A DNA stretch of 64,000 nucleotides from Streptomyces sp. ITFR-16. GTDB lineage: Bacteria > Actinomycetota > Actinomycetes > Streptomycetales > Streptomycetaceae. Below, one piece after another: positions 33,771-42,389 of this stretch; the first letter of the stretch is position 1, and each line of letters starts with the position of its first letter. The translations under genes and the position numbers were made by a program. The stretch is taken from the NCBI RefSeq assembly GCF_031844705.1, contig NZ_CP134609.1, positions 3,286,001 through 3,350,000 on the forward strand, given 5' to 3'. The notes under the pieces are model-generated. The model did not search any database. It was not told the origin of the DNA and saw only the letters and a program-made list of their open reading frames with translations.

Positions 33771-36041
33771 TCAGTCGCGTCGGATCAGTTCCGGGTCGAT
33801 CCTGCGGCCCACCAGAGGGAGGGTGCCGCCCACGGTGAACAGGAGGACGGTGATGCTCGCCGTCACGAGCAGTGGCACACCGGCTCCGTCCCAGAACACC
33901 TCGCCGCCCCCGGTCACCAGGTACGCGGTCTCGGCGAGCTTGCCGGTGGCCAGGGCCAGCACCAGCCCCACCAGCAGGGGCAGCACCACCTGTGCGCACT
34001 GCACCAGGCGCAGAAAGCGCGGCCGGGCGCCGATCAGGGCGAGAGCAGTCACCTGAGGCCGCCGCTCCACCGCGCGGTCGGTCGCGGACACCAGGAACGC
34101 CGCCACCCCGACGATCAGCCCCATCACCATGCCCAGGGCGAGCAGAGTCTCGATGACACGGATCTGCTGGAGTCCGTCGACGTTGACCCCGACCGGATCG
34201 ACATCCGCCGTGGGGGCGATGGCTCCGATCCGGTCCAGCACCGCCCGGACCGTACCCGGGGTTGACGCGCTGACGAGCACCAGCGTGCCGGTGACCGGAA
34301 CGGCGCCGGGCGGCAGCTTGGACGGCGGATAGAGCACCGGAGTGTCCACGGACGTGACGTCGTACCCGGAGAACAGCACCCCTTGCGAGGGCACCTCGAT
34401 CCGCAACGACACCTGTCGATCGCCCTGCCGCAGCCGGATCGTGGAGGGCGCCACGGGTTCCGTCGTCACCTCTGGGTCGGTCAGCCGGAGTACCTTGCCC
34501 TCGACGCATCCCTCCGCATGCCGCACGATCCGCTCCAACTGGGCACAGGTGGCGACCAGGGCACGGGCCGGAATGCGCGGGCCCGCCGCGTCCTGGTCGA
34601 AGGGAGGCTCCATGATGAGGGCGTGGGCGCGCAGCTGGGGAATGGCGACCAGTTCCGCGCGCTGTTGCGCGCTGAGTCCGGCCAGTGGGACCCCGTACTC
34701 CTGTACCGGTGAGGAGGACCGGGTGATCTGGGACTCCTCGACCAGGACTCCCTGAGCGAGGGACGCGGAGAAGACGAGCAGGACGAGTCCGCTGACGACA
34801 CGCATCGCGCTGCCCGGCTCGACCTCGTTGCGGCGCATGGCGAGGCTGAGCGCCAGCGACCGGACGCCGGCGAGGCGGCGGGCCAGCAGATACGAGAGGA
34901 GCGGCATCGCCAGGACCAGGCCGAGGCCGGTCATGAGCACCCCGAGGGGCACGAGAAGGGCGTTGAGGCCGGAGCTGTCCGCAGGGCGCGAGGTCATACC
35001 CGTCAGGCTGTACCCGGTGACGATGCCGAGACCGGTGACCAGGACGAGGCCACCCCAGATCCTGGGGGTGCGGGGCACGGCCGTGCGGCGCGTGCTCAGT
35101 GGGTCGGCTGCGGCGGCACGGGCGCTGGCACGGCCGACGAACCAGGCGAGTGCGGGGCAGCCGAGCAGGCACAGCGCGAGCGTGCCCGGGGTCGGAGCGC
35201 CGTCCCCGGAGTACCACTTGAGGCCCGGCAGCCCGGTACGGGCCATGATCTGGTTGAGCAGCCAGTACTCGGCGATGCCCAGCACCGCGCCGAGCAGCGC
35301 GGCCACCACGGTCTCGGCGGCGTTGACCCGCTGAGTTCCCTTCGCGCTCAGCCCCAGCAACCGCAGCGCGGCAAGTCGGCGGTTGCGGCTGGCGGCCGAC
35401 AGCCTGGCGCAGACCGAGAGGTAGACGCCCAGCGGCAAGAGCACCAGAGTGGCCAAGGTGAAGCGCAGGATGTCGAGGGTGGAGGGATCGACAGCGGGGT
35501 TCGGGGAATAGCCCTTGCCCCAGCTTCTCAGGGCGCGGGTGGCATTGGGATCGGTGAGGCCGGCCCGGTCGACCCCGACATAGGCGTACAACTCGGTGGG
35601 GTCGGTGAGACCGGACGGGGCGATGACACCCTTCACAGTCCCCGGGAGCAGTCCCTTCAGACCCGGCTCGCGGCGTAGCTGATCTCGCAGCGCCGGAGAG
35701 ACGAACACCTCACCAGGAGAAGGAAGTTCGCTGATTCCAGGGGGTGGTCCGGGAGTGTCCCGGCTGCCGCGCGCGATGAATACCCGGCTGAACGGGCGCG
35801 ATCCGTGCGGGTCTGTCCGCTCCAGAACGAGAGTGCTGCCGGAGGCCGGCTTGCCGGAGTGGACGACCGGGCTCCGGTCGGCGGCACGGCCGTCGCGGGC
35901 GTCGAGGATGGCCGGGATCGTCAGGACGAGGGCGAGGCAGCACACCCCGAGCGAACTGCCCAGCGTCATAAGCCAGAAGCGGGCCCGGACACCACGCCCC
36001 GAGCCCGTCAGCAGACGCAGCCCCAGAAGGAACTCCCTCAC
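33771..36041 (-). CDS. ABC transporter permease, FtsX/MacB-type (eight to ten TM)
   Basis: 756-aa permease with a duplicated FtsX layout: one TM near residues 20-45, a ~150-residue extracellular region, TM clusters at about 200-325 and 345-410, a second large extracellular region, and three C-terminal TMs (about 635-745). GTG 36041 overlaps the stop of the ATPase gene, so the two form one exporter or mechanotransmission ABC system. Such systems move lipoproteins or peptides, confer antimicrobial-peptide resistance, or activate cell-wall hydrolases. It lies in the repeat-flanked segment. Confidence 0.88.
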   Translation of the reverse strand: MREFLLGLRLLTGSGRGVRARFWLMTLGSSLGVCCLALVLTIPAILDARDGRAADRSPVVHSGKPASGSTLVLERTDPHGSRPFSRVFIARGSRDTPGPPPGISELPSPGEVFVSPALRDQLRREPGLKGLLPGTVKGVIAPSGLTDPTELYAYVGVDRAGLTDPNATRALRSWGKGYSPNPAVDPSTLDILRFTLATLVLLPLGVYLSVCARLSAASRNRRLAALRLLGLSAKGTQRVNAAETVVAALLGAVLGIAEYWLLNQIMARTGLPGLKWYSGDGAPTPGTLALCLLGCPALAWFVGRASARAAAADPLSTRRTAVPRTPRIWGGLVLVTGLGIVTGYSLTGMTSRPADSSGLNALLVPLGVLMTGLGLVLAMPLLSYLLARRLAGVRSLALSLAMRRNEVEPGSAMRVVSGLVLLVFSASLAQGVLVEESQITRSSSPVQEYGVPLAGLSAQQRAELVAIPQLRAHALIMEPPFDQDAAGPRIPARALVATCAQLERIVRHAEGCVEGKVLRLTDPEVTTEPVAPSTIRLRQGDRQVSLRIEVPSQGVLFSGYDVTSVDTPVLYPPSKLPPGAVPVTGTLVLVSASTPGTVRAVLDRIGAIAPTADVDPVGVNVDGLQQIRVIETLLALGMVMGLIVGVAAFLVSATDRAVERRPQVTALALIGARPRFLRLVQCAQVVLPLLVGLVLALATGKLAETAYLVTGGGEVFWDGAGVPLLVTASITVLLFTVGGTLPLVGRRIDPELIRRD

Positions 36042-36721
36042 GCCCCGCCCCCCGCCGCGGACAGAATGCCGTCGGTCATGGTCCAGCGCTGATCCGCCAA
36101 CGCAGCCACACCGGGGTCGTGGGTGACCAGCAGAACGGCCGCGTTCTGCGAACGGGCCAGGGAGAGGAACTCCTGCAGCACCGCACTCGCGTTGGCGCTG
36201 TCCAGTGAACCGGTGGGCTCGTCCGCGAACACCACGGACGGCTGATGCACGAGCGCCCGGGCCACGGCCACCCGCTGACTCTGCCCGCCCGAGATCTGTG
36301 ACGGACGCCGGTCGCGGAGGGCGGCGATACCGAGCCGGTCCAGCACCTCCACGGCCGTTTTGAGCGCGGGCCCCTTACGGCGGCCCGCCAGTCGCAGGGG
36401 GAGCGCGGTGTTCTCCTCCACGGTCAGCTCCGGCAGCAGCTCACCGTACTGGAAGACGAAACCGAACCGTTCGCGACGCAGGGAGCTGATCTCCTCGTCG
36501 TCCAGCTCACTGAACGGTTGGCCCTCGAACCAGACCTCGCCACGCTCGGGCGGAAGCACCCCGGCGAGGCAGTAGAGCAGTGACGACTTGCCCGAACCGC
36601 TGGCACCGGTGATCGCGGTCACCTGACCGCGCGCGACCGAGAGGTGCGCGTCACGCACCGCGGGTGTGGAGCCGTAGGAGAGGTCAACTCCCCGTGCCGC
36701 CAGCACGTCTGTCGTATCCAT
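36038..36721 (-). CDS. ABC transporter ATP-binding protein (MacB/LolD type)
   Basis: 227 aa. Walker A GASGSGKSS (39-47), Q-loop in FGFVFQYGELLPELTVEEN, signature ISGGQSQRVAVARAL (Ile replaces the usual Leu), Walker B VVFADEPTGSLD and switch His in LLVTHDP. ATG 36721 is preceded by GGGGAAG. Energises the FtsX-type permease encoded next. Confidence 0.93.
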   Translation of the reverse strand: MDTTDVLAARGVDLSYGSTPAVRDAHLSVARGQVTAITGASGSGKSSLLYCLAGVLPPERGEVWFEGQPFSELDDEEISSLRRERFGFVFQYGELLPELTVEENTALPLRLAGRRKGPALKTAVEVLDRLGIAALRDRRPSQISGGQSQRVAVARALVHQPSVVFADEPTGSLDSANASAVLQEFLSLARSQNAAVLLVTHDPGVAALADQRWTMTDGILSAAGGGA

Positions 36722-36854
36722 GATGTCTTCCCCAGTAGACCCGGCGGGGCCCCGGCGGTACACGCGGCGGGAGCCGCCTGCCCGACCGGGACCCTCACCA
36801 GGGGTGAACGATGCCGCCCTTCACTACCGGACGGGGCGGCGCGTGTCTCCCGGT

Positions 36855-37295
36855 TTACCGCTTGTAGTACTTCGTCGGCGAGCAGTTGTCCGGATGGAAC
36901 GAACCGCGGTCACGGCACGCCCTGATCCAGGCGTCGTTGGTGTAGAGGGCCGCGCCGTCGTACGACAGCTTGTCCTTCCACACGGACTTCTTCTGCTTTC
37001 CGTTGAAGCGGCCCCAGCTGTATCCCTCGACGCGGACCTGAACGTAGACGTTGTGGCCGTCACCGGAGTTGGTGTCCTTCAGCCAGCCCTTCCAATGAAA
37101 GGCGCCGTGATTGGCACCCTTGGGCTCGAACTTGTACGAGCCCGAATGGAAGGAGACTCCGCTGCTCTTGCGTGTGGAGATTTTGTGCCAAGAGGCGGTG
37201 GCTTCCGTTCCACCACTCGCCCCCGCGAAGGCGACACCGACTCCTCCTGCGAACAGGGCGCAGGTCAGGGCTCCGATCGCTATCGTGCGCTTCAT
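36855..37295 (-). CDS. Small secreted protein of unknown function
   Basis: 146 aa. Clear signal peptide (MKRTIAIGALTCALFAGGVG, cleavage likely near AFA-GA at 24). The mature ~120 residues are Lys/Gly/Tyr-rich and basic, with beta-strand-like segments (YVQVRVEGYSWGRF) and two Cys in the last 20 residues (RACRDRGSFHPDNCSP), possibly a disulfide. No family recognised. ATG 37295 follows GGGAGGAAAG. Third-position G/C bias is weaker than in neighbouring genes. It is upstream of the ABC pair on the same strand and inside the repeat-bounded cassette, so it may be handled or sensed by that ABC system (inference). Confidence 0.8.
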   Translation of the reverse strand: MKRTIAIGALTCALFAGGVGVAFAGASGGTEATASWHKISTRKSSGVSFHSGSYKFEPKGANHGAFHWKGWLKDTNSGDGHNVYVQVRVEGYSWGRFNGKQKKSVWKDKLSYDGAALYTNDAWIRACRDRGSFHPDNCSPTKYYKR

Positions 37296-37643
37296 GCTTT
37301 CCTCCCGTTGAGTGTGCTCCTCGCCGGGCCGGTCTTCGTCAGCCCGGTCCGACAAGCCCAAAGACCGTAACACTCAAGGGAATTCACCTTCACATGGGTA
37401 TGCCGCCGCACCCGTGGCGGAATGTCGGACACTCCTGGTCGCACTACTTCGACCACTCATTTCGCTCCCGCCTTCAGGCTATTCGGAATGGCTGACGAGG
37501 CCGTCCGTCCGGAGACGGTCGTCATCCGCAGTGGATTGCGGGACAACAGGGGGACGTGCACGGGACCGGGGCGCGGGGTGCCCCGGAGGGCAACGAGTTC
37601 TGCGTCCAGTAGCAGGCCGGACGGCCTGTTCGGCCCGGGTGCG
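37296..37643. other. Divergent intergenic region between secreted protein and toxin gene
   Basis: 348 bp without a convincing gene. It contains TTGAGTGT (37308) and its inverse ACACTCAA (37370), a possible operator pair for the secreted-protein promoter, a hairpin-prone stretch near 37500, and the right copy of the 38-bp repeat. An in-frame extension of the toxin gene runs through here but lacks similarity to anything and includes the repeat, so it is not taken as coding. Confidence 0.6.
37582..37619 (+). repeat. 38-bp direct repeat, right copy
   Basis: Exact copy of 33656-33693 (the end of the VOC gene), 24 bp upstream of the toxin start, with no other VOC sequence beside it. Confidence 0.95.
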
Positions 37644-40499
37644 ATGGCCGATGATCGGACCATGCGTCTACAGGACCAGCAGGACACCGCTGCCCGTCGC
37701 GCCCGGACCGCGCCCGCCGGGGCGCAGACGGCCGACACCGCCGGTCAGGCCCTGTCCGCCGGGCCCGTTGGGCTGGCGGGGCCGGCCGCCGGCCCGGCGG
37801 CCCTGGAACTCCTGGCGTTGCAGCGCACGGCCGGCAACGCCGCGGCCGTCGAGGCGCTGCAACGGCGGCGGCAGGCCGAGGGCCACGGACACGGTGCATC
37901 CTGCGGCCACGACGACTCCGCCCCCGTGCAGCGTTCGTCCGTGCCGGACGTACTGCGGGCCGCCGGACGGCCGCTGGACGGGCCGGTCCGTACGGAGATG
38001 GAGGCGCGGCTCGGCGCCGACTTCTCCGACGTACGGCTGCACACCGGGCCGAGCGCCCAGCGCTCGGCGGCCGAGGTCGGGGCGCGCGCCTACACCTCCG
38101 GCAGCCATGTCGTCATCGGCGCCGGCGGCGCGGACCGGCACACCCTGGCCCATGAGCTGACCCATGTCATCCAGCAGCGCCAGGGGCCGGTGGCGGGCAC
38201 CGACAACGGCTCGGGGCTCAGGGTCTCGGACCCCTCCGACCGCTTCGAGCGCGCGGCGGAGGAGAACGCCCGCCGGGTCCTGTCCGGTCCCGCGCCCACC
38301 GGGGCGGCGCCGGTGCAGCGGACGGCCGCCGCGCCGTCCCGTACCGGCGGGGAGATCGCCGTCCAGCGCTTCGGCGACGGCGAGGCGCCCTTCGACCACG
38401 CGCAGTACTACGCGAACACGGGCTGGCAGGCGTCGGCCGAGGAGTTCGAGAAGCGGCTCGGCGCGTACTCCTTCGGGCACCCGAGGGCGCTCGCGGCGGC
38501 ACGCAAGACGGTGAACCGGCTCAAGCAGCTGCTCATCAACTACGCCCGCACGGAGCACAAGGACACCGCGCTCGCCAACAAGTCGTTCTTCAAGGACGAC
38601 AAGACGAGCGCCGGGCAGGTGGGCGACAAGATGACCACCGCCCAGATCAACGCGTTCTTCTCCCGGGACGGCAACGTCCGCGAGCTGATCACGGCCGTCT
38701 ACAACGCGGCGTACTACAACAAGGGCGCCAAGCTCTCCCTCAAGGACATCCTCAACGGCATCATCGGGCCCAAGCCGCAGCTGGCCTCGACCCTCGGCAT
38801 GAACGAGGAGGAGCTGAAGAAGCACTCCGCATTCCTCAACGGCTGGTCCCGGCCGCCCCTGTGGGCCGCGGCGAACCTGGTCGGCAAGGGCTACAACTAC
38901 GAGAAGGACCCGTACGCGCTGGGCGGGCTGCTGTGGCAGTCGGACTCGGAGGCCATGGCGGGCGACACCCTCGAAATGATCAGCAGTCAGGGGCCGCGCA
39001 AGGAGCGGAGCGAGGCCGACAAGGAGGCCCACCGCAAGACGCCCCGCGACTACGAGAACCGGGGCGCCCCGCTCAGCCAGCGCGAACTGGACTTCGTCGG
39101 CAAGCCCGGCCCGGACGACAAGCTGCCCTGGAACGAGGGCACCGCCTACTGGGAGATCCAGCAGAACGAGGCCTGGCCGAAGGCGAACGCCGAGCGCGGC
39201 ATCGCGATCGTCGCGGGCATGTCCGGGACCACGACCCGGATGCTCAAGACCTTCCAGTGGATCAACGTGCCCGGGGTGGACGTCTTCGACTACCGGATGG
39301 CCGTGATGGGCTGGATGCTGCCGTCCTGGGACCACTCGCTCTACGAGATCCTGCGCGGCTCCTGGGCGGCCGGGGTCAAGGGGCCGGGCGAGTCCGCCGC
39401 GCAGGCGGGCAAGGGCGCGGCGCTGATGTACCAGAGGATCGCGCCCTTCACGGAGGAGGAGCTGCGGCGGAACGTCTGCGTCGACGGGCAGTTCCCGCAC
39501 GAGCTGATGTATCTCGCCGAGGCCAACAAGCCGCGTGCGGTCGACCCGGCGGCGAGCGGGTTCATGGAGCCCGGCCAGACGACAGCCGGTGAGGTGACAG
39601 CCAAGTACAACGACTTCCTGGCGGGCGACACCGCGCCCACGGCGGAGATCGCGCAATGGAAGACGAGGAACGGCAACGCCTCGACCGCGGCCGTCGCCGA
39701 GAAGCTCAAGCCCGCCCACGCGACCGCGCTGATGGCCTACACGGGCGGCGCGCACCAGATGATCAACTCGGTGGTGCGCAGCCGGCTGCTGCCCGAGGCG
39801 TACGCACCGTACGGCACTGTCGGCCTGGCCACCGCCGGCGCCGAGGCCCTCTCGCTTCAGCAGATCAAGAAGCAGCTCCGCTGGGCCGCCCAGGACCCCT
39901 CCAGCGAGTTCGTGGCCACGCTCGAAGAGGACCCGGTGGTCGCCCCGCAGCTCGCGGACGCCCGGGGCACGAACCCCGTGGCCAAGCAGGCGGCGATCAC
40001 CGTCATCAACGCACGCATCGACGTCCTGGCCCCCGTGCTCTTCGAGGAGATGAAGGCGCACGCCGACATGACGATCGAGGCGCTGCACCGGCTGCCTCCC
40101 GCCACCGGCAAGGTCTTCCGCGGCGACTGGAACGCCGGCGGGGACGAGTCGGTCTACCAGTTCGGCAAGCAGGCCGCGCTGAACTACCGGCCGGGCGCCG
40201 TCTTCACCAGCTCCTTCGACAGCACCAGCAGGGACGAGCCGGTGGCCATGGGATTCATGCGCGACCAGCAGGTCTCGGGCACGGTGACGCACCGGATCCT
40301 GCTGGAGCTGACGCTCACCGGGAAGTACGGCCGTGACATCGAGCCCTTCCACCGCTACCTGGGCACCGAGGCCGAGGTCCTGCTCATGCCGGGCGCCAGC
40401 TTCAAGGTGACCAAGAGCGAGTGGAAGCAGGACGCGAGCCACGACCCGACGAAGGGCGGCAGCGCCTGGTACGAGCACGTCTGCGCGACGGAGGTGTGA
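37644..40499 (+). CDS. DUF4157-ADP-ribosyltransferase fusion, probable injected/polymorphic toxin
   Basis: 951 aa, no signal peptide. Residues ~50-205 form a DUF4157 module: LLALQRTAGNAAAVEAL at 52-68, then FSDVRLHTG and the metallopeptidase-like HELTHVIQQRQG (His170, Glu171, His174). VQR tripeptides recur at 95, 224 and 240, common linkers in this family and possible processing sites. A ~560-residue middle part is not recognised. The C-terminus (about 810-945) matches an R-S-E ADP-ribosyltransferase: Arg826 in KVFRGDW, the Ser-rich FTSSFDSTS at 854-862, and the catalytic E-x-E Glu909/Glu911 in GTEAEVLLMPGASF. DUF4157 is associated with payloads of extracellular contractile injection systems (family knowledge). 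ATG 37662 is an equally plausible start. No immunity gene is evident. Confidence 0.85.
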   Translation: MADDRTMRLQDQQDTAARRARTAPAGAQTADTAGQALSAGPVGLAGPAAGPAALELLALQRTAGNAAAVEALQRRRQAEGHGHGASCGHDDSAPVQRSSVPDVLRAAGRPLDGPVRTEMEARLGADFSDVRLHTGPSAQRSAAEVGARAYTSGSHVVIGAGGADRHTLAHELTHVIQQRQGPVAGTDNGSGLRVSDPSDRFERAAEENARRVLSGPAPTGAAPVQRTAAAPSRTGGEIAVQRFGDGEAPFDHAQYYANTGWQASAEEFEKRLGAYSFGHPRALAAARKTVNRLKQLLINYARTEHKDTALANKSFFKDDKTSAGQVGDKMTTAQINAFFSRDGNVRELITAVYNAAYYNKGAKLSLKDILNGIIGPKPQLASTLGMNEEELKKHSAFLNGWSRPPLWAAANLVGKGYNYEKDPYALGGLLWQSDSEAMAGDTLEMISSQGPRKERSEADKEAHRKTPRDYENRGAPLSQRELDFVGKPGPDDKLPWNEGTAYWEIQQNEAWPKANAERGIAIVAGMSGTTTRMLKTFQWINVPGVDVFDYRMAVMGWMLPSWDHSLYEILRGSWAAGVKGPGESAAQAGKGAALMYQRIAPFTEEELRRNVCVDGQFPHELMYLAEANKPRAVDPAASGFMEPGQTTAGEVTAKYNDFLAGDTAPTAEIAQWKTRNGNASTAAVAEKLKPAHATALMAYTGGAHQMINSVVRSRLLPEAYAPYGTVGLATAGAEALSLQQIKKQLRWAAQDPSSEFVATLEEDPVVAPQLADARGTNPVAKQAAITVINARIDVLAPVLFEEMKAHADMTIEALHRLPPATGKVFRGDWNAGGDESVYQFGKQAALNYRPGAVFTSSFDSTSRDEPVAMGFMRDQQVSGTVTHRILLELTLTGKYGRDIEPFHRYLGTEAEVLLMPGASFKVTKSEWKQDASHDPTKGGSAWYEHVCATEV

Positions 40500-40516
40500 G
40501 GACCGGGGCGCGGCCG

Positions 40517-41404
40517 TCAGTCCTCTGAGCGGCGCTCCCGGCGTCCGGCGGCGCGCGCCGCCGGACGCGCGCCGTCCCCGTCGTCGCCCGGGGTCCCGCT
40601 GTCCGCGCCCAGGCCCGCCAGGAGGCGCAGCCCGTCCTCGGTGGGGCTGCCGGGGGCGGCGGAGAGCACCAGCAGCTCGCGGCCCGGCTCGTCCGGCAGC
40701 GCGAAGTTCTCCTGGTGCAGTTCCAGCAGTCCGACCAGCGGGTGCCGGTAGGCCTTGCGGCCGTGGGTGCGGGCGCGCACGTCCGCGCGGGCCCAGAGGC
40801 GGCGGAAGCGCTCGCTGCCCATCGCCAGCTCGCCGATGAGCGAGGCGAGGCGGGGGTCGTCGGGGTAGGTGCCGGCGGCCAGGCGCAGGTGCCCGACGAC
40901 GTCGAGGGTGCAGGTCTCCCAGTCCGCGTAGAGGCCGCGCTCGGCCTCCTCCAGGAAGATGTGCCGGGCGGTGTTCAGGCCCGGGAGCGGGCGGCCGTAG
41001 AGGAGCCCGGCGAGGCGGTTCCCGGCGAGGACGTCCAGACGGTGGTCCATGATCAGCGCGGGTGCGTCGGGGACCAGGCCGAGGACGCGCAGCACCTCCG
41101 GCCGGACCCGCCCGCCCGGCACCTTCGCGCGGCGGCGGCGCTGCCGGGCGAGGCGGTGCAGATGTCCGCGCTCGGTGTCGTCGAGGCCGAGGACGCGGGC
41201 GAGCGCGTCGAGGACCTGCTCGGAGGGCTGGGTCGCGCGGCCCTGCTCCAGGCGTACGTAGTAGTCGACGCTGACCCCGGACAGGTGGGCGACCTCCTCG
41301 CGGCGCAGCCCCTCGACCCGGCGGCGGCTGTCGGTGGGGATGCCGACGGCGGCCGGGTCGACCCGGGAACGCCGGGTGCGCAGGAAGCCCGCGAGATCGT
41401 CCAT
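40517..41404 (-). CDS. XRE-family regulator with MmyB-like ligand domain
   Basis: 295 aa. N-terminal helix-turn-helix at about residues 30-75 (RVEGLRREEVAHLSGVSVDYYVRLEQGR) and the MmyB-like C-terminal domain (ALIMDHRLDVLAGNRLAGLL, ERFRRLWARADV). The last ~40 residues are disordered Arg/Ala/Gly. ATG 41404. In Streptomyces such regulators are very often divergent from an SDR or quinone reductase they control, which is the arrangement here. It ends 18 bp from the convergent toxin gene. Confidence 0.9.
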   Translation of the reverse strand: MDDLAGFLRTRRSRVDPAAVGIPTDSRRRVEGLRREEVAHLSGVSVDYYVRLEQGRATQPSEQVLDALARVLGLDDTERGHLHRLARQRRRRAKVPGGRVRPEVLRVLGLVPDAPALIMDHRLDVLAGNRLAGLLYGRPLPGLNTARHIFLEEAERGLYADWETCTLDVVGHLRLAAGTYPDDPRLASLIGELAMGSERFRRLWARADVRARTHGRKAYRHPLVGLLELHQENFALPDEPGRELLVLSAAPGSPTEDGLRLLAGLGADSGTPGDDGDGARPAARAAGRRERRSED

Positions 41405-41442
41405 GCCCTCCAGTATTGCCGCGGTACGGCCGGCGAGGGTGG

Positions 41443-41459
41443 TCCTGCCGATACCAGGA
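41443..41459. promoter_or_regulatory. Candidate operator between XRE regulator and quinone reductase
   Basis: TCCTG-N7-CAGGA inverted repeat in the 156-bp divergent promoter region. Assignment to the XRE protein is a guess from position. Confidence 0.4.
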
Positions 41460-41560
41460 AGTCCCGTCCGACGGTCGGGGCGCCCCTGAACAGCGGGCGT
41501 CACGGCGCCTTGAATCGAGGGCAGACGCCACCACCCGGCACCCGACCCGAAGGACACCTC

Positions 41561-42340
41561 ATGAAGACGCTGATCGTCCACGCCCACCCGGAACCGAAGT
41601 CGCTCAACGGCTCGCTCAAGGACCTCGCGGTCTCCACGCTGGAGGCCGCCGGGCACGAGGTGCGGGTGAGCGACCTGTACGCGATGAACTGGAAGCCGGC
41701 CGTGGACGCCACGGACTACGGCCCCGACGCGTCGAGCCCGCTCCAGGTCGCCCGTGACTCGGGCCGGGCCTTCGACGCGGGGACGCTCACCCCGGACGTC
41801 CTCGCCGAGCAGCACAAGCTGCTGTGGGCGGACACGGTCATCTTCCAGTTCCCGCTGTGGTGGTACTCGATGCCCGCCATCCTCAAGGGCTGGGTGGACC
41901 GGGTGTTCACCTTCCACTTCGCGTACGGCGTCGGCGAGCACAGCGACACCAAGTACGGCGAGCGCTACGGCGAAGGCACCCTCGCGGGCCGCAGGGCCCT
42001 GCTGTCGGTGACGGTCGGCGGCCAGGAGTCGCACTACGCCGCGCGCGGCATCAACGGCCCCATCGACGACCTGCTGTTCCCGATCCAGCACGGCATCCTC
42101 TACTACCCGGGGATCGAGGTGCTGCCGCCGTTCGTGCTGTACGGCACCGACCGGATGACCGGCGAGGACTTCCAGGACGCCGCCAAGGCGTGGCAACAGC
42201 GGCTGCTCACGCTGGAGTCGACGGAGCCGATCGCGTTCCGCCGGCAGAACTTCGGCGACTACGAGATCCCCTCGCTGCACCTGAAGGAGGGCCTGGAGGC
42301 CGAGGGCCGCACGGGATTCGGACTGCACGTCCGCGCCTGA
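41561..42340 (+). CDS. NAD(P)H:quinone reductase, flavodoxin-fold (NQO1/MdaB-like)
   Basis: 259 aa. Flavodoxin fold with MKTLIVHAHPEPKSLNGSL at the FAD phosphate site and the hallmark FQFPLWWYSMPAILKGWVDRVF segment, then GGQESHYAARG near residue 150. It reduces quinones by two electrons with NAD(P)H. The final ~40 residues extend past the minimal family length. ATG 41561 follows GAAGGAC. It is divergent from the XRE regulator. Confidence 0.93.
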   Translation: MKTLIVHAHPEPKSLNGSLKDLAVSTLEAAGHEVRVSDLYAMNWKPAVDATDYGPDASSPLQVARDSGRAFDAGTLTPDVLAEQHKLLWADTVIFQFPLWWYSMPAILKGWVDRVFTFHFAYGVGEHSDTKYGERYGEGTLAGRRALLSVTVGGQESHYAARGINGPIDDLLFPIQHGILYYPGIEVLPPFVLYGTDRMTGEDFQDAAKAWQQRLLTLESTEPIAFRRQNFGDYEIPSLHLKEGLEAEGRTGFGLHVRA

Positions 42341-42389
42341 CCGCGTATTTCGATTGCCGCCGTCCGGACCGGTCGGGTAGGAAGCTCGC

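Larger units (their letters stand above)
33694..37619. mobile_element. Putative inserted cassette bounded by 38-bp direct repeats
   Basis: 3926 bp from repeat to repeat holding three minus-strand genes (secreted protein, ABC ATPase, FtsX-type permease). The left repeat is the intact VOC gene end and the right copy is an isolated fragment. The genes inside run opposite to VOC and the toxin gene and show visibly weaker G/C bias at third codon positions, mainly in the secreted-protein gene. No integrase, transposase or tRNA is seen, so the mechanism is unknown; this could also be a tandem duplication that later decayed. Confidence 0.55.

Noticed and set aside
33694..37619. Cassette considered as an integrative element or prophage remnant with integrase
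   Set aside because: No recombinase, replication or phage genes within it; only the flanking repeats suggest insertion, so a mechanism is not assigned.
37422..37643. N-terminal extension of the toxin gene
   Set aside because: In-frame but includes the 38-bp repeat fragment, has no domain features, and DUF4157 proteins usually begin close to 37644/37662.
37668..41534. Very long minus-strand open frame opposite the toxin and XRE genes
   Set aside because: Low-complexity Arg/Gly/Leu-rich translation, antisense to well-supported proteins; typical shadow frame of high-GC third positions.
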